Source: JBFFXF01 sp041569895 (GTDB lineage: Bacteria; Planctomycetota; UBA8108; JACQVS01). From it: a stretch of DNA of 19,004 nt. The notes under the pieces were generated by a model that was given only the letters and a program-made list of their open reading frames with translations, was not told the origin of the DNA and did not search any database. The translations under genes were made by a program, and so were the position numbers. This document shows positions 1 to 7,845 of this stretch, piece after piece (position 1 is the stretch's first letter; every line of letters starts with the position of its first letter). The stretch is from positions 1-19,004 of the forward strand of contig JBFFXF010000135.1 of the NCBI GenBank assembly GCA_041569895.1, given 5' to 3'.

Positions 1-52
1 CTACAGCGGCGTGCTGCGACCCGCGCACGAGCGCGCCGCGGCCGGCGACTGA
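1..52 (+). CDS. 3' tail of an unidentified gene (partial)
   Basis: From base 2 an open frame reads YSGVLRPAHERAAAGD and stops at TGA 50-52. It would be the C-terminus of a gene that begins left of the window. The stop lies 25 bp before the convergent stop of the rhodanese gene, which matches the compact tail-to-tail spacing seen elsewhere here. Sixteen residues are too few to recognise a family, and a chance open frame in GC-rich DNA is possible. Confidence 0.4.
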   Translation, partial: YSGVLRPAHERAAAGD

Positions 53-77
53 TCGGTCCCGCTCACCGTCCGCCCGG

Positions 78-695
78 TCAGCGCTCGCCCCCACCGCGCT
101 CGCCCCCACCGCGCTCGCCCCCACCGCGCTCGCCATCGCCGCGTGGATGGACGTAGCGCGCCCACTCCTCGGAGTACGGGTCGATGCGGTCGACCGGCTC
201 GCCCCGCGGATCGACCACCTCGCCGCCCTCGTTGAACCAGCGGATGATGCCGCCGTGGAGGTTGTGGACCGGCCGGCCGAGGCGTTTCTCGAGCGCGACG
301 GCGGCGATGCCGGACCGATAGCCCGCCGTGCAGTAGGTGACGACCAGCGCGTCATCGTCCACCTCGAGGTCGACCGCGCCGACGGAATCCGGCGACACCG
401 TCCGCGCGCCGGGAAGCGTCGAGACGCGCTGCTCGCGGGGCTCACGGACATCGACGAGGACCACCGGACCGCCGACCTCGAGCCGGCGTTGCAGCTCGGC
501 GACGCTGATCTGCCGCGCTCCGGTGCTGCGATCGAAGCCGTCGGCGAGCTCCTCGAACTCTCCGTCGATGGCGGCGCGCTCGTCGGTCACCGCGGCGGGA
601 CGACGGCACGATGTGGCGCCGAGGAGGAGCACGCCGGCGAGGGCGCCGACGACGGCCACGACGCGATGCGCTGGGAATCGTTTTGGTGTCGAGAT
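78..695 (-). CDS. Rhodanese-like domain lipoprotein
   Basis: Predicted envelope lipoprotein with one rhodanese (sulfurtransferase-type) domain. The frame shows a hydrophobic segment AVVGALAGVLLLGATSC ending at a lipobox-like cysteine, then a domain starting near ISVAELQRRL, with VVLVDVREPREQ and the active-site loop CTAGYR (CxxGxR). The catalytic cysteine is therefore present and the domain may be active on sulfur or another substrate, which is not identifiable. The C-terminus is a GGGER tandem repeat. The start is uncertain. The only good Shine-Dalgarno site (GGGAGGT, 702-708) lies 6 nt before an ATC codon at 693-695, giving a normal signal peptide with KRFPAHR ahead of the hydrophobic core. 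The next in-frame standard starts are ATG at 764, which would overlap the divergent gene, and GTG at 659, which lacks a ribosome site and a charged n-region. Confidence 0.85.
   Translation of the reverse strand: MSTPKRFPAHRVVAVVGALAGVLLLGATSCRRPAAVTDERAAIDGEFEELADGFDRSTGARQISVAELQRRLEVGGPVVLVDVREPREQRVSTLPGARTVSPDSVGAVDLEVDDDALVVTYCTAGYRSGIAAVALEKRLGRPVHNLHGGIIRWFNEGGEVVDPRGEPVDRIDPYSEEWARYVHPRGDGERGGGERGGGERGGGER
81..134. repeat. 15-bp in-frame tandem repeat (3.6 copies)
   Basis: The unit GCGCTCGCCCCCACC occurs three times without change at 81-125, followed by a 9-base partial copy at 126-134. Fifteen bases equal five codons, so on the minus strand it encodes repeated GGGER at the extreme C-terminus of the rhodanese protein. 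Copy changes would keep the frame. The perfect identity suggests recent slippage expansion. Confidence 0.95.
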
Positions 696-708
696 AGAGT
701 GACCTCCC
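693..708 (-). promoter_or_regulatory. Shine-Dalgarno site preceding an ATC codon
   Basis: On the minus strand, GGGAGGT (702-708) is followed by CACTCT and then ATC (693-695) in the rhodanese frame. Spacing and strength are what an ATG start would have. Either a non-canonical ATC start is used, or a G was changed to C in this strain or assembly. Confidence 0.45.
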
Positions 709-724
709 GCTCCGGACAGGATGC

Positions 725-1672
725 ATGAGCGACGACCGCCTGATCGTAGTCTACAACCGCGCATCGCGGCGCGGCAAGAGCGCCACGGCGCGAGTGCGCG
801 AGCGCGTCGAGGCCTCGGCGCCGCTCCGGGAGCGCGTCGAGTGGGTCGATCTGCGCGAGCTCGACCACCTCGAAACCGCGCAGCGCCCGCCGGCGCGGGT
901 GGTCGCCATCGGCGGCGACGGCACCGTCAACGCCGCCGCGAGCTGGATCGTCGCGCGCGAGATCGACGCGCCGATCGCCGTCATCCCGGCGGGCACCGGG
1001 AACAACCTTGCGCGCGGCCTCGGCGTGCCGCTCGACCGCATGCGCGCCCTCGACCTCGCGACGGACGGCGAGCACACCCGTCCCGTCGACGCCATCGCGG
1101 TGTCGCCGGACGGCACGCGGCGCGTACTCCTCCAGTCCGGCGCGCTCGGGTTTCCGGCGGAGATCGCCGCACGCTACGACTCGCTGCGCCGCAACGCGCT
1201 CTTCCGGGGGCTGACGCGGCCGTTCGGGCCATCGATCTACCGCATGCTGGCGCTGCTCGGACTGCGCTCGCAGAAGAAGCGAGAGCGCCTCGGCCGCGAC
1301 CTCCTCGAGCTCGAGTGCCGCCTTCCCGACGGCGTCCTGCGCGAGACCGTCCTGGCGGTCTTCATCAACAACGAGAGGTCGCTCGGCGGCAACTTCATCC
1401 CGTGCCCGGCGGCGCGGGTCGACGACGGCGCGCTCGACCTCTGCCTGATCCGCGCCCGCACCGGCGCGTCGTACCTGCGCCTCTTCTCGAGCATCGCCCG
1501 CGGCGAGCACCTCGCGTTCACCGACGCGGTCGTGCCGGTGCAGTCCGCGGGCCCCGTGACGCTGCGCTTCTCGGCGCCGACGCCGCTGCTGGTCGATGGC
1601 GATATCTGCGCCGAGAGCGACAGCTACACCCTCGAGGTCGTCCCGGCGCGTTTCCGCTTTCTCGTGCCGTGA
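725..1672 (+). CDS. Diacylglycerol kinase family lipid kinase
   Basis: A 315-residue protein of the YegS/DgkB-like lipid kinase family (DAGK catalytic domain), which phosphorylates diacylglycerol or a related lipid with ATP at the inner membrane face. Visible motifs are GGDGTVN at about residues 63-69 (nucleotide-binding GGDGT signature) and IPAGTGNNLARGLG at about 87-100. A C-terminal beta-rich domain ends in LLVDGDICAESDSYTLEVVP, where family members also keep DGE/DGD. Length is normal for the family. The ATG at 725 follows GGACAGG by four bases. The ATG at 721 is in another frame. The gene is divergent from the rhodanese lipoprotein with about 29 bp between starts, and convergent with the DUF2339 gene (41-bp gap, no terminator seen). 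The exact lipid substrate cannot be told from sequence. Confidence 0.93.
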   Translation: MSDDRLIVVYNRASRRGKSATARVRERVEASAPLRERVEWVDLRELDHLETAQRPPARVVAIGGDGTVNAAASWIVAREIDAPIAVIPAGTGNNLARGLGVPLDRMRALDLATDGEHTRPVDAIAVSPDGTRRVLLQSGALGFPAEIAARYDSLRRNALFRGLTRPFGPSIYRMLALLGLRSQKKRERLGRDLLELECRLPDGVLRETVLAVFINNERSLGGNFIPCPAARVDDGALDLCLIRARTGASYLRLFSSIARGEHLAFTDAVVPVQSAGPVTLRFSAPTPLLVDGDICAESDSYTLEVVPARFRFLVP

Positions 1673-1713
1673 CCGCCGTCCTTTCGTGACGCCGGCGCGG
1701 CAGGCGGCCGCGA

Positions 1714-4700
1714 TCAGAACCAGCGCTCGAACTGCCGCCTGAAGCGCGCGTAGAAGAACGACACCAGGATCAGCGATGCGCCGAGGCCGAGGAACGCCAG
1801 GATGCGCGGACCCGGTGACAGGCGGACGATGTCGACCACCGCGATCCGCGCGATCGCCAGGCAAAACACGCCGAGCGCCGAGAGACGGTAGGCGCGCGAC
1901 TTCCACAGGAAGCCGAGGCTCATCAGCACGAGTCCGGCGACGCTCCAGCCGAGCGTCGTCCACGTCGAGCGGATTCCCTCCGCGGTGATCAGGACATGGA
2001 GCACGGTGACGGCGGCCGCGGCGACGGCGACGCCGCCGATGATGTCGCGCTCGCGGCGCCCACCGAGGATGCTCTCGTCCTGAAGCGTGACGACGCGCTC
2101 GAGCACGACGAGCTCGGCGAAGACGACCAGCCCGGCCAGGAAGTAATCGTGTCGCAGATCGGGCGTGAACGACGTCGAGACGACGAGCGCCGCGAGCGAC
2201 ACGACGGCGTAGATCAGCCCCGTCATCTCGAACCAGCCCAGGCGCAGCCGCGATCCGGCGACGAACGCGAGCACCGCGAGACCGAGGAGGTACGGAAACT
2301 TTGCCGAGCCCTCGCCGAAGAGCAGCTCGCCGTGCTCGGCGAGGAACGGGCCGGCCAGCACGAACGCGAGCACGTACGGAAAGCACGCCAGGGCGGCGGC
2401 GCGGTGGCGCTGCGAGTCATCCCCGCCGCGCGCGACGCTGCGCCTGAAGGCGAGCTCGCTGACGACGCCGCACGCGATGGTGCCGAACACGATCGCGAAC
2501 GACAGCCACGGCCAGGCGAGGGCGCCACTCGATGGACCGATGCGGAGCGCGTAGAGGCCGTGGAGCGCCAGCAGACTCACGCCCCACGCCGCGCCGAGAA
2601 TCGGGCTGCGCCACCACGCGGCGGCGGCGAAGATGAGCGCCATCGCCCCGAGCAGGAGCCACGAGGCGGGACCGGGCCCGTCGAGGCAGTGAACCGCGAT
2701 CGCCGCGAGCAGCAGCGCGATGAACGCGGCGGCGACGACGCCGATGCCGGTCGCGGAGCGCGCGAAGACCGCGAAGACGCGCCGCTCGAGCAACGAGCCC
2801 GACGCCGGCGCGCCGACCCACGAGACGACGCGGAGCAGCTCGGCGGTGGCGAGCGCGATCCCGACCGCGACCAGCCACTCCACCGTGCCGCTGACGGGAG
2901 CGTCGATGAGCAACAGCGCGAAGCCGAGCGCGACGAAGCAGCCGAGAAAGACGACCCCGCCCCACGGGAACCAGGCGCTTCGATGACCGAGGAACGACGC
3001 GACCAGCGCCGCGGCGACCACCGCGTGCGCCGTCGCGATCCACCACACCTGGAACGGCTCGGGCGGAACGGCCCCGGCGAGCCGGCTCCACAGCCCCACG
3101 TCGACGAGCGACACATCGATGAGCGTCACGTCGACGAGCAACGCGAGAACGGCGAGCGCGCTCAGCATGACGACACTGCCGCGGCGCGCGGCGACACCGA
3201 GCAACACGGCCGGGGCCGTGGCGAGAAACCAGAGCGCCGAGTGGACGTCGGTGATCACCTCGAGGGCGGCGCGCCAGGTGAGCAGCCCGCCGAGGATGGC
3301 GAGGAGGTGGCGAAACGGCGTCGATCCGGCGCGGGCGACGCGGTCGAAGGCGCCCGTGGCCACGTCGCGAGCCGGGTAGAACTTCTCGAACACCTCCGCG
3401 ACGGCGAACGTCGCCACCGGGACGACGAGCCACACCGGCCACCACACCTCGGTCGGGTAGCCGATGAAGAGCGCCAGGGCGCTGGCGCCGAGCGCCAGGA
3501 GCAGGCTGCCGGCTCCCTGGACGACGAGCACCGTCCGGCCGCACGCGCGGGCACCGCCGAGCACGAGCAGCGCCGCGGCGAGGTGGGCGATCGACACCAG
3601 CTGCTCGAGAAGCCACAGCGGCCCGTCCGACCAGAGCTCGAGACTCGCGACGCCTGAGATGTGGAGCGCGAGCGCGGACACCGAGCCGCCCTGCACCACC
3701 CACACCGCGAGCGCGAACGGCCCGCCGCGGAAGCGCAGCGTCGCCGTCGCCAGCGCCACCGCGAACCCGGCGAGCGCCAGCCCGTCCCACGGCTCGGGCA
3801 CGAAGTCGAACGTCGCGTGGATCAGCAGCACGCCGCCGAGCACCGCGTGGACGTAGGCGAGGGGTCGCATCGCCACGTCGCAGACCTCGCGCAGGAAACG
3901 CGTCACCATGCTCTCGGGCTCGTCCTCGTCGGGCGCGCGCGGTGTCCAGGTGACCTCGAGCCACGACTTGACGAGGTAGACCAGCGCCGTCGAGAGGCTG
4001 CCGATGTAGACCGGCCAGGCGTCGACGACGCTCGCCGGCGACATCCAGTAGTGCACGAAGTTGACCGCGAGCGCGGCCTGCGCCAGCGGATTGAGGAACC
4101 AGAGACGGAGCTGGCGGGCGAGGAGGAAGAGCACCAGCGCCTCGGCGGCGAGCGCGAGGTTGAGCGTCAGGCCGCCGAGCCACGAGAACATCGCCAGCGT
4201 CGCGAAGGTCACCGCCGTCGCGCCGTAGATCGGGAAGTCGGGGTTGCCGCGGCGCCAGTGATAGACGAGAAGCCCGGCCTGGAGGAGCGCGAGCGGCGCC
4301 AGCCAGAAGTGGATGACGCTCCAGTAGATGACGGTCTCGTGGAAGAGCGCCGCGACGAACGTCGCGTGGAGGACCGCCGCCGCGGGCCCGAGCGCCCGAC
4401 CGGCGACCCGCTGGGCGCGGGTGAACGCGTCGGCGCCCCGCCGCCACACGCGATGGCGGTGGACGACGTCCCCGACCAGGAAGATCGCGTAGTAGGCCGC
4501 GAGGAACGCGAAGTTGACCCAGAAGCGCTTCTCGGGCGTCGACTCCGGATGCTCGGCGAAGGCCCACAGCAGGTGCGTCAGGTGAGCCGCCGCGACGACG
4601 AGGCCGCCGAGCGGCATCCAGTCGTGGCGGACGATCAGGAAGCACGCCGTGGCGCTCAGGAAGAGGATGGCGACGAGCGAGAACACGTCGGCGTCGCCCG

Positions 4701-5595
4701 CCGCGACGTAGGCGGCGACGAAACCGAGGAAGATTGCCAGCCCGGCGGCCGGCTCCGATCGCCAGCGCTCGGCGCAGAGGAGCACGGCGAGCACGGAGAG
4801 CGTCATCAGGACGAGCGACACCCACATCGGGACGCACGCCGTCGCCGGCAGGAAGTGGGCGGCGAACGACGTGAAGAACGCCAGCGCCAGCGCGCCCGCC
4901 ATCACCGGACGCGCGAACTGCCGCAGCGACTGCTCGAAGAAGCGGCCGATGGCGAAGAGGACCGCCGAGGCGAGATAGAAGCCCGCCACCTTGTGCCACG
5001 GCTCGAGCCGCGGGTGGAGGAACCGCGCCAGGAGCACGAAGCCGATGACCAGGGCGACGAGCCCGATGCGGTTGAACCAGACCGCGCCGACGCGAGTCTC
5101 GTAGTCGATGCCGCGCCCCGGGCGCGACTCCCCCTCCCCGGTGGCGGCTCCCGGAGCGGCGGTCGACGCCGCGACGGCGGGCTCGGAGGGCGCTCTCTTC
5201 TCCGGTCCCGCGGCAGCCGCGGCCACCTCCGCGTGGGGCACCTCGATCGGCGCCGTGTCGACGTCGACCGGCGGGGTCTCGGGAGCGTGGCGCTCGCCGG
5301 CTGCGGGCGTCGCGGGCGCCTCGACCGCCTCGAGGACCGGCTCGGGCTCGTCGACGGCCTTCACCGCATCGCGCTTCACCGCATCGCGCTCCACCACATC
5401 GCCCGTGGTGGCCGCGGTGGGCGTCTCGGCAGCCTCCTCCGCCGGGGGCGGCGCGGCGTGCTCCGGCGGGCGCTCCTCGCCGACGCTGGCCTCGAGCCGT
5501 CGGAGCTCCTCGCGGGTGCTCGCGAGCTCGCGCTCGGCGGCGCGCAGCCGCTCGTCAAGATCGGCGATTCGCCGGGCCAGGTCTTCGGGAGTCAC
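1714..5595 (-). CDS. Giant DUF2339 polytopic membrane protein
   Basis: A 1293-residue DUF2339 family protein. Residues 1-45 (EDLARRIADLDERLRAAERE...) form a charged coiled coil. Residues about 45-160 are a Pro/Ala/Glu-rich linker containing a small RDAVK repeat. From GIDYETRVGAVWFNRIGLVALVIGF onwards the protein is almost entirely membrane: I count roughly 35-38 hydrophobic segments. The juxtaposed IGxxWFNRIG element and the C-terminal ILAFLGLGASLILVSFFYARFRR are characteristic of DUF2339. No catalytic motif is apparent and the family has no established function; a role in the envelope is inference. The start is GTG (5593-5595), chosen because it precedes the coiled coil directly; its ribosome site is weak (GAGGGG lies about 20 bases upstream). 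It is convergent with the lipid kinase and divergent from the secreted protein gene. Confidence 0.92.
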   Translation of the reverse strand: MTPEDLARRIADLDERLRAAERELASTREELRRLEASVGEERPPEHAAPPPAEEAAETPTAATTGDVVERDAVKRDAVKAVDEPEPVLEAVEAPATPAAGERHAPETPPVDVDTAPIEVPHAEVAAAAAGPEKRAPSEPAVAASTAAPGAATGEGESRPGRGIDYETRVGAVWFNRIGLVALVIGFVLLARFLHPRLEPWHKVAGFYLASAVLFAIGRFFEQSLRQFARPVMAGALALAFFTSFAAHFLPATACVPMWVSLVLMTLSVLAVLLCAERWRSEPAAGLAIFLGFVAAYVAAGDADVFSLVAILFLSATACFLIVRHDWMPLGGLVVAAAHLTHLLWAFAEHPESTPEKRFWVNFAFLAAYYAIFLVGDVVHRHRVWRRGADAFTRAQRVAGRALGPAAAVLHATFVAALFHETVIYWSVIHFWLAPLALLQAGLLVYHWRRGNPDFPIYGATAVTFATLAMFSWLGGLTLNLALAAEALVLFLLARQLRLWFLNPLAQAALAVNFVHYWMSPASVVDAWPVYIGSLSTALVYLVKSWLEVTWTPRAPDEDEPESMVTRFLREVCDVAMRPLAYVHAVLGGVLLIHATFDFVPEPWDGLALAGFAVALATATLRFRGGPFALAVWVVQGGSVSALALHISGVASLELWSDGPLWLLEQLVSIAHLAAALLVLGGARACGRTVLVVQGAGSLLLALGASALALFIGYPTEVWWPVWLVVPVATFAVAEVFEKFYPARDVATGAFDRVARAGSTPFRHLLAILGGLLTWRAALEVITDVHSALWFLATAPAVLLGVAARRGSVVMLSALAVLALLVDVTLIDVSLVDVGLWSRLAGAVPPEPFQVWWIATAHAVVAAALVASFLGHRSAWFPWGGVVFLGCFVALGFALLLIDAPVSGTVEWLVAVGIALATAELLRVVSWVGAPASGSLLERRVFAVFARSATGIGVVAAAFIALLLAAIAVHCLDGPGPASWLLLGAMALIFAAAAWWRSPILGAAWGVSLLALHGLYALRIGPSSGALAWPWLSFAIVFGTIACGVVSELAFRRSVARGGDDSQRHRAAALACFPYVLAFVLAGPFLAEHGELLFGEGSAKFPYLLGLAVLAFVAGSRLRLGWFEMTGLIYAVVSLAALVVSTSFTPDLRHDYFLAGLVVFAELVVLERVVTLQDESILGGRRERDIIGGVAVAAAAVTVLHVLITAEGIRSTWTTLGWSVAGLVLMSLGFLWKSRAYRLSALGVFCLAIARIAVVDIVRLSPGPRILAFLGLGASLILVSFFYARFRRQFERWF
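5360..5404. repeat. 15-bp tandem repeat in the DUF2339 linker
   Basis: TTCACCGCATCGCGC is present twice in a row (5360-5374, 5375-5389) and a diverged third copy follows (5390-5404). On the minus strand this encodes DVVE-RDAVK-RDAVK in the disordered linker between coiled coil and membrane domain. Period 15 keeps the reading frame. Confidence 0.9.
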
Positions 5596-5687
5596 GTTGC
5601 AGGTGCGAAGCTACCCCTCGTCCCGGGCGGCGATCAAGCGCAAAACGTCCCCGCGGCCGGAGGGGAGGGCCCCGGCGCGCGGCGATT

Positions 5688-5714
5688 TTCGGGAAGGTTG
5701 TTGAAAAGCCCGAA
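5688..5714. repeat. Inverted repeat across the -35 region
   Basis: TTCGGG (5688-5693) and CCCGAA (5709-5714) form a perfect 6-bp dyad separated by 15 bases. Arm centres are 21 bp apart, about two helical turns. The right arm lies between the proposed -35 and -10 elements and the -35 lies in the loop, a geometry compatible with an operator. A 6-bp dyad can also occur by chance. Confidence 0.35.
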
Positions 5715-5730
5715 TTTGCGACTGTATACT
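5701..5730 (+). promoter_or_regulatory. Sigma70-type promoter for the secreted-protein gene
   Basis: TTGAAA (5701-5706) and TATACT (5725-5730) are separated by 18 bases, a near-consensus housekeeping promoter in a locally AT-richer patch of a GC-rich region. Transcription would start near 5737, leaving a leader of roughly 220 nt before the proposed start codon at 5961. It is the clearest promoter in the window. Confidence 0.65.
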
Positions 5731-5960
5731 GGCTCCCGATCCGGATTCCTTCCACTCCTCGAGCTGTACACGCTGTAGGTTCAAGCACGAACCGCGTTCG
5801 CACACGGCGCGGCGGCGATTTTGCTGAGGAGGCTGCTGACTTTGTGGAACAATTGGTCAACGCGTTCCGCGAGTCTGAGTATCTGAATGGAGGTTCCGGA
5901 GCGTCGCTGTGCCCCGAAACAGGCACGCCGGGGAACGGAAGCAAGGTGAAAGGTGTATGC
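5731..5960 (+). promoter_or_regulatory. Long leader with possible competing hairpins
   Basis: The segment between the promoter and the ATG at 5961 holds no separate gene I can support. It contains a hairpin GGTTC/GAACC (5778-5793) and a compact block at 5893-5936. In that block GTTCC (5893-5897) can pair with GGAAC (5932-5936), enclosing GTGCC/GGCAC (5909-5913 with 5922-5926). The alternative CCCCG/CGGGG pairing (5912-5916 with 5929-5933) excludes both. A ribosome site (AAAGGTG, ending 5955) follows. A GAGGAGG-preceded GTG at 5844 is in frame with the gene and could add 39 residues. I recognise no known riboswitch. The rest of the 5596-5960 gene-free interval shows nothing further apart from the promoter and dyad. 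Confidence 0.35.
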
Positions 5961-7844
5961 ATGGGTCTCTTCCACAGGCTTGACACGACCATGAAAACGC
6001 GAGGCTGTATTCGAACCGTCGTCGCCATCTTCGGCGCGCTGGCCATGCTGGTCGGGCCCTCCGGCTGTGACTCCGACGGAGCCAAGAGCCAGGTCTCCTC
6101 GGGCGTGTTCTTCGCGCCGCAGCCGGCGGAGGGAGAGCAGGTCGAGGTGCTCGTCGAGAAGCTCGACGTGCTGCGGCTCATCAACCCCGACAAGCTCGAC
6201 AGCCAGCTCCGGCTCGAGGATGCCGAGACCCGCGTCCTCGGCAAGCTGCGCGATCAGCGGCAGCAAGTCGCGAGCTACATCATTCGCGACGCCCGCGGCA
6301 ATCCCGTCGAGATCGTACCGAACGCGGTGGTCGAGACCACGACCTATGCGATCTTCGAGCGCAACTCGGGCTCGCTCTTCGAGTTCGCCCTCGCCAAGGC
6401 GTTCGACTCGCGCGGCAATCAGGTCGATGAGCAGCGGGAGCTGACCCTGAGCATCAGCCGCATCCAGCTCGCATCGATCTTCACGACGACGAAGGCGCAG
6501 CTCTCCGCCACCAGCGTCATCGACTTCGATCGTAACATGTCACGCGACCTCGAGCTCAATCCGACGTTCGACAAGCGGAACTGGATCTTCGGATTCGAGA
6601 GCTCCGAGCGGTCGCTCTTCGTCATCCGACTCGTCGAGCGCGTCGGCAACCGCTTCGAGCTCGAGGTGCGCGTCCTCGCGAACATCCGCACCATCCAGCG
6701 CGAGCTCCGCGAGCAGGCGATCAACTTCATCCGCACGCAGGTGATCGGCACGCGCGTGAACGAGCCCGCGGGCCGCGTCGCCGAGATCCTGACGATGGCC
6801 TCGCCTCCCGGCGGCGCGGGCGGCATCGAGGGCATCCAGGACCTGCACCTCTTCGTCATCACGTCGACCAACGGCCAGATCAGGGGCGGCTTCCGGGTCT
6901 TCGACCGCCAGGGCACCCCGTACTTCGGCTTCAACGACGGCGCTCCGATCAACCCGAAGCCGATCATCCCGGACAACGCGCAGATCCCCTTCCGCGACGA
7001 GTTCGGCAACGATGTCGAGTTCCTCGGGCTCGTCAATTACGACCGCTTGAGGTCACTGACCGGGATCGCCGACATCGACATCTTCGACTTCCAGCCCGCC
7101 CCCGTCCGCGACCCGGCGTTCCCGGACCTGGAGGTGGCGCAGCCGCGGTTCTTCCTGCTCTTCGAGAAGAATTCGGCGACGTTCATCCTGGTCGAGATCA
7201 TACGCGAGCTCGATTCGACGTTCCCGGCGTTTGGCGAGATCATCGGCAGTCGCGTCGCTCGCTTCACGAGGAGCGGCGAGATCGACAGCGCCATCCGCCG
7301 GGGCGGCGCCGTGCTCGCCGGCTCGGAGGTGACGTTCACGTCGGCTTTCTTCCACCCGGACCGGCCCGACGTGCTCGCGTTCGAGGAGGAGTCGAACACC
7401 ATGATGTCGCTCGGCTACTCCGACCTGAACGACGATTTCCTCATCAACCTCAACCTCGGGCTCGGGACGCGGGCGGGCATCTTTTCGCCGAACGCCAACC
7501 TCCTGGCGCGCCGTGACATGCTCGGACCGATCGACGCGGACCTCACTCCCGAGGAGCCGTCGTTCGTGATGTCGACGGCCGACGTCAGCGCGAACCGCCT
7601 GCTCTTCGATCAGGGCAGCGACGATATCCTCAGCATCAACTACACGACGGGGCTCTACGTCGTCGTGCTCAAGCAGGCCGACATCGGGCGCGCGACACAG
7701 TCGCCGGGCGTGTCCGACCTGACGTTCATCGAGCCGATCAATCCGAACGAGATCCTGGTGATGGACTCGCGCGCGAGCGACTTCCTGCGCGTGCGCGTCG
7801 ACTACCGGGCGTTCCCGAGGCGCATCCAGCGCAGCGGACGGTAA
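5961..7844 (+). CDS. Secreted or lipid-anchored protein of unknown family
   Basis: About 627 residues, family not recognised. The chosen start (ATG 5961, preceded by AAAGGTG at five-base spacing) gives MGLFHRLDTTMKTRGCIRTVVAIFGALAMLVGPSGC, a signal peptide ending at a cysteine with PSG before it, so it is probably an exported lipoprotein. An internal ATG at 5991 and an upstream GTG at 5844 are alternatives. The mature part is a charged, beta-prone sequence. Recurrent elements (PYFGFNDG, DVLAFEEESNTMMSLGYSD, LLFDQGSDDILSIN, EILVMDSRASDFLRVRV) have a hydrophobic-run, Asp/Gly-turn, hydrophobic-run pattern that could be beta-propeller-like blades. A helical stretch (IRTIQRELREQAINFIRTQ) lies in the middle. 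It is a single-gene transcription unit with its own promoter and terminator. No catalytic motif was found. Confidence 0.85.
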   Translation: MGLFHRLDTTMKTRGCIRTVVAIFGALAMLVGPSGCDSDGAKSQVSSGVFFAPQPAEGEQVEVLVEKLDVLRLINPDKLDSQLRLEDAETRVLGKLRDQRQQVASYIIRDARGNPVEIVPNAVVETTTYAIFERNSGSLFEFALAKAFDSRGNQVDEQRELTLSISRIQLASIFTTTKAQLSATSVIDFDRNMSRDLELNPTFDKRNWIFGFESSERSLFVIRLVERVGNRFELEVRVLANIRTIQRELREQAINFIRTQVIGTRVNEPAGRVAEILTMASPPGGAGGIEGIQDLHLFVITSTNGQIRGGFRVFDRQGTPYFGFNDGAPINPKPIIPDNAQIPFRDEFGNDVEFLGLVNYDRLRSLTGIADIDIFDFQPAPVRDPAFPDLEVAQPRFFLLFEKNSATFILVEIIRELDSTFPAFGEIIGSRVARFTRSGEIDSAIRRGGAVLAGSEVTFTSAFFHPDRPDVLAFEEESNTMMSLGYSDLNDDFLINLNLGLGTRAGIFSPNANLLARRDMLGPIDADLTPEEPSFVMSTADVSANRLLFDQGSDDILSINYTTGLYVVVLKQADIGRATQSPGVSDLTFIEPINPNEILVMDSRASDFLRVRVDYRAFPRRIQRSGR

Positions 7845-7845
7845 A

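Noticed and set aside
81..134. CRISPR-like array
   Set aside because: The repeats are contiguous 15-mers without spacers and lie in a coding frame.
1996..3657. 553-codon open frame on the + strand
   Set aside because: Same reason: low-complexity RDE-rich antisense shadow of the DUF2339 gene.
2417..4999. 860-codon open frame on the - strand
   Set aside because: It is a shifted frame within the DUF2339 gene with an Arg/Ala/Gly-rich product and no recognisable motif.
3661..5778. 705-codon open frame on the + strand
   Set aside because: It lies opposite the DUF2339 gene; its product is a charged Arg/Glu/Asp-rich string without domains, typical of an antisense shadow in GC-rich DNA.
5893..5936. 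Cyclic di-GMP (GEMM) or fluoride riboswitch
   Set aside because: The conserved cores of those families (for example CACGCACAGGGCAAACC) are absent.
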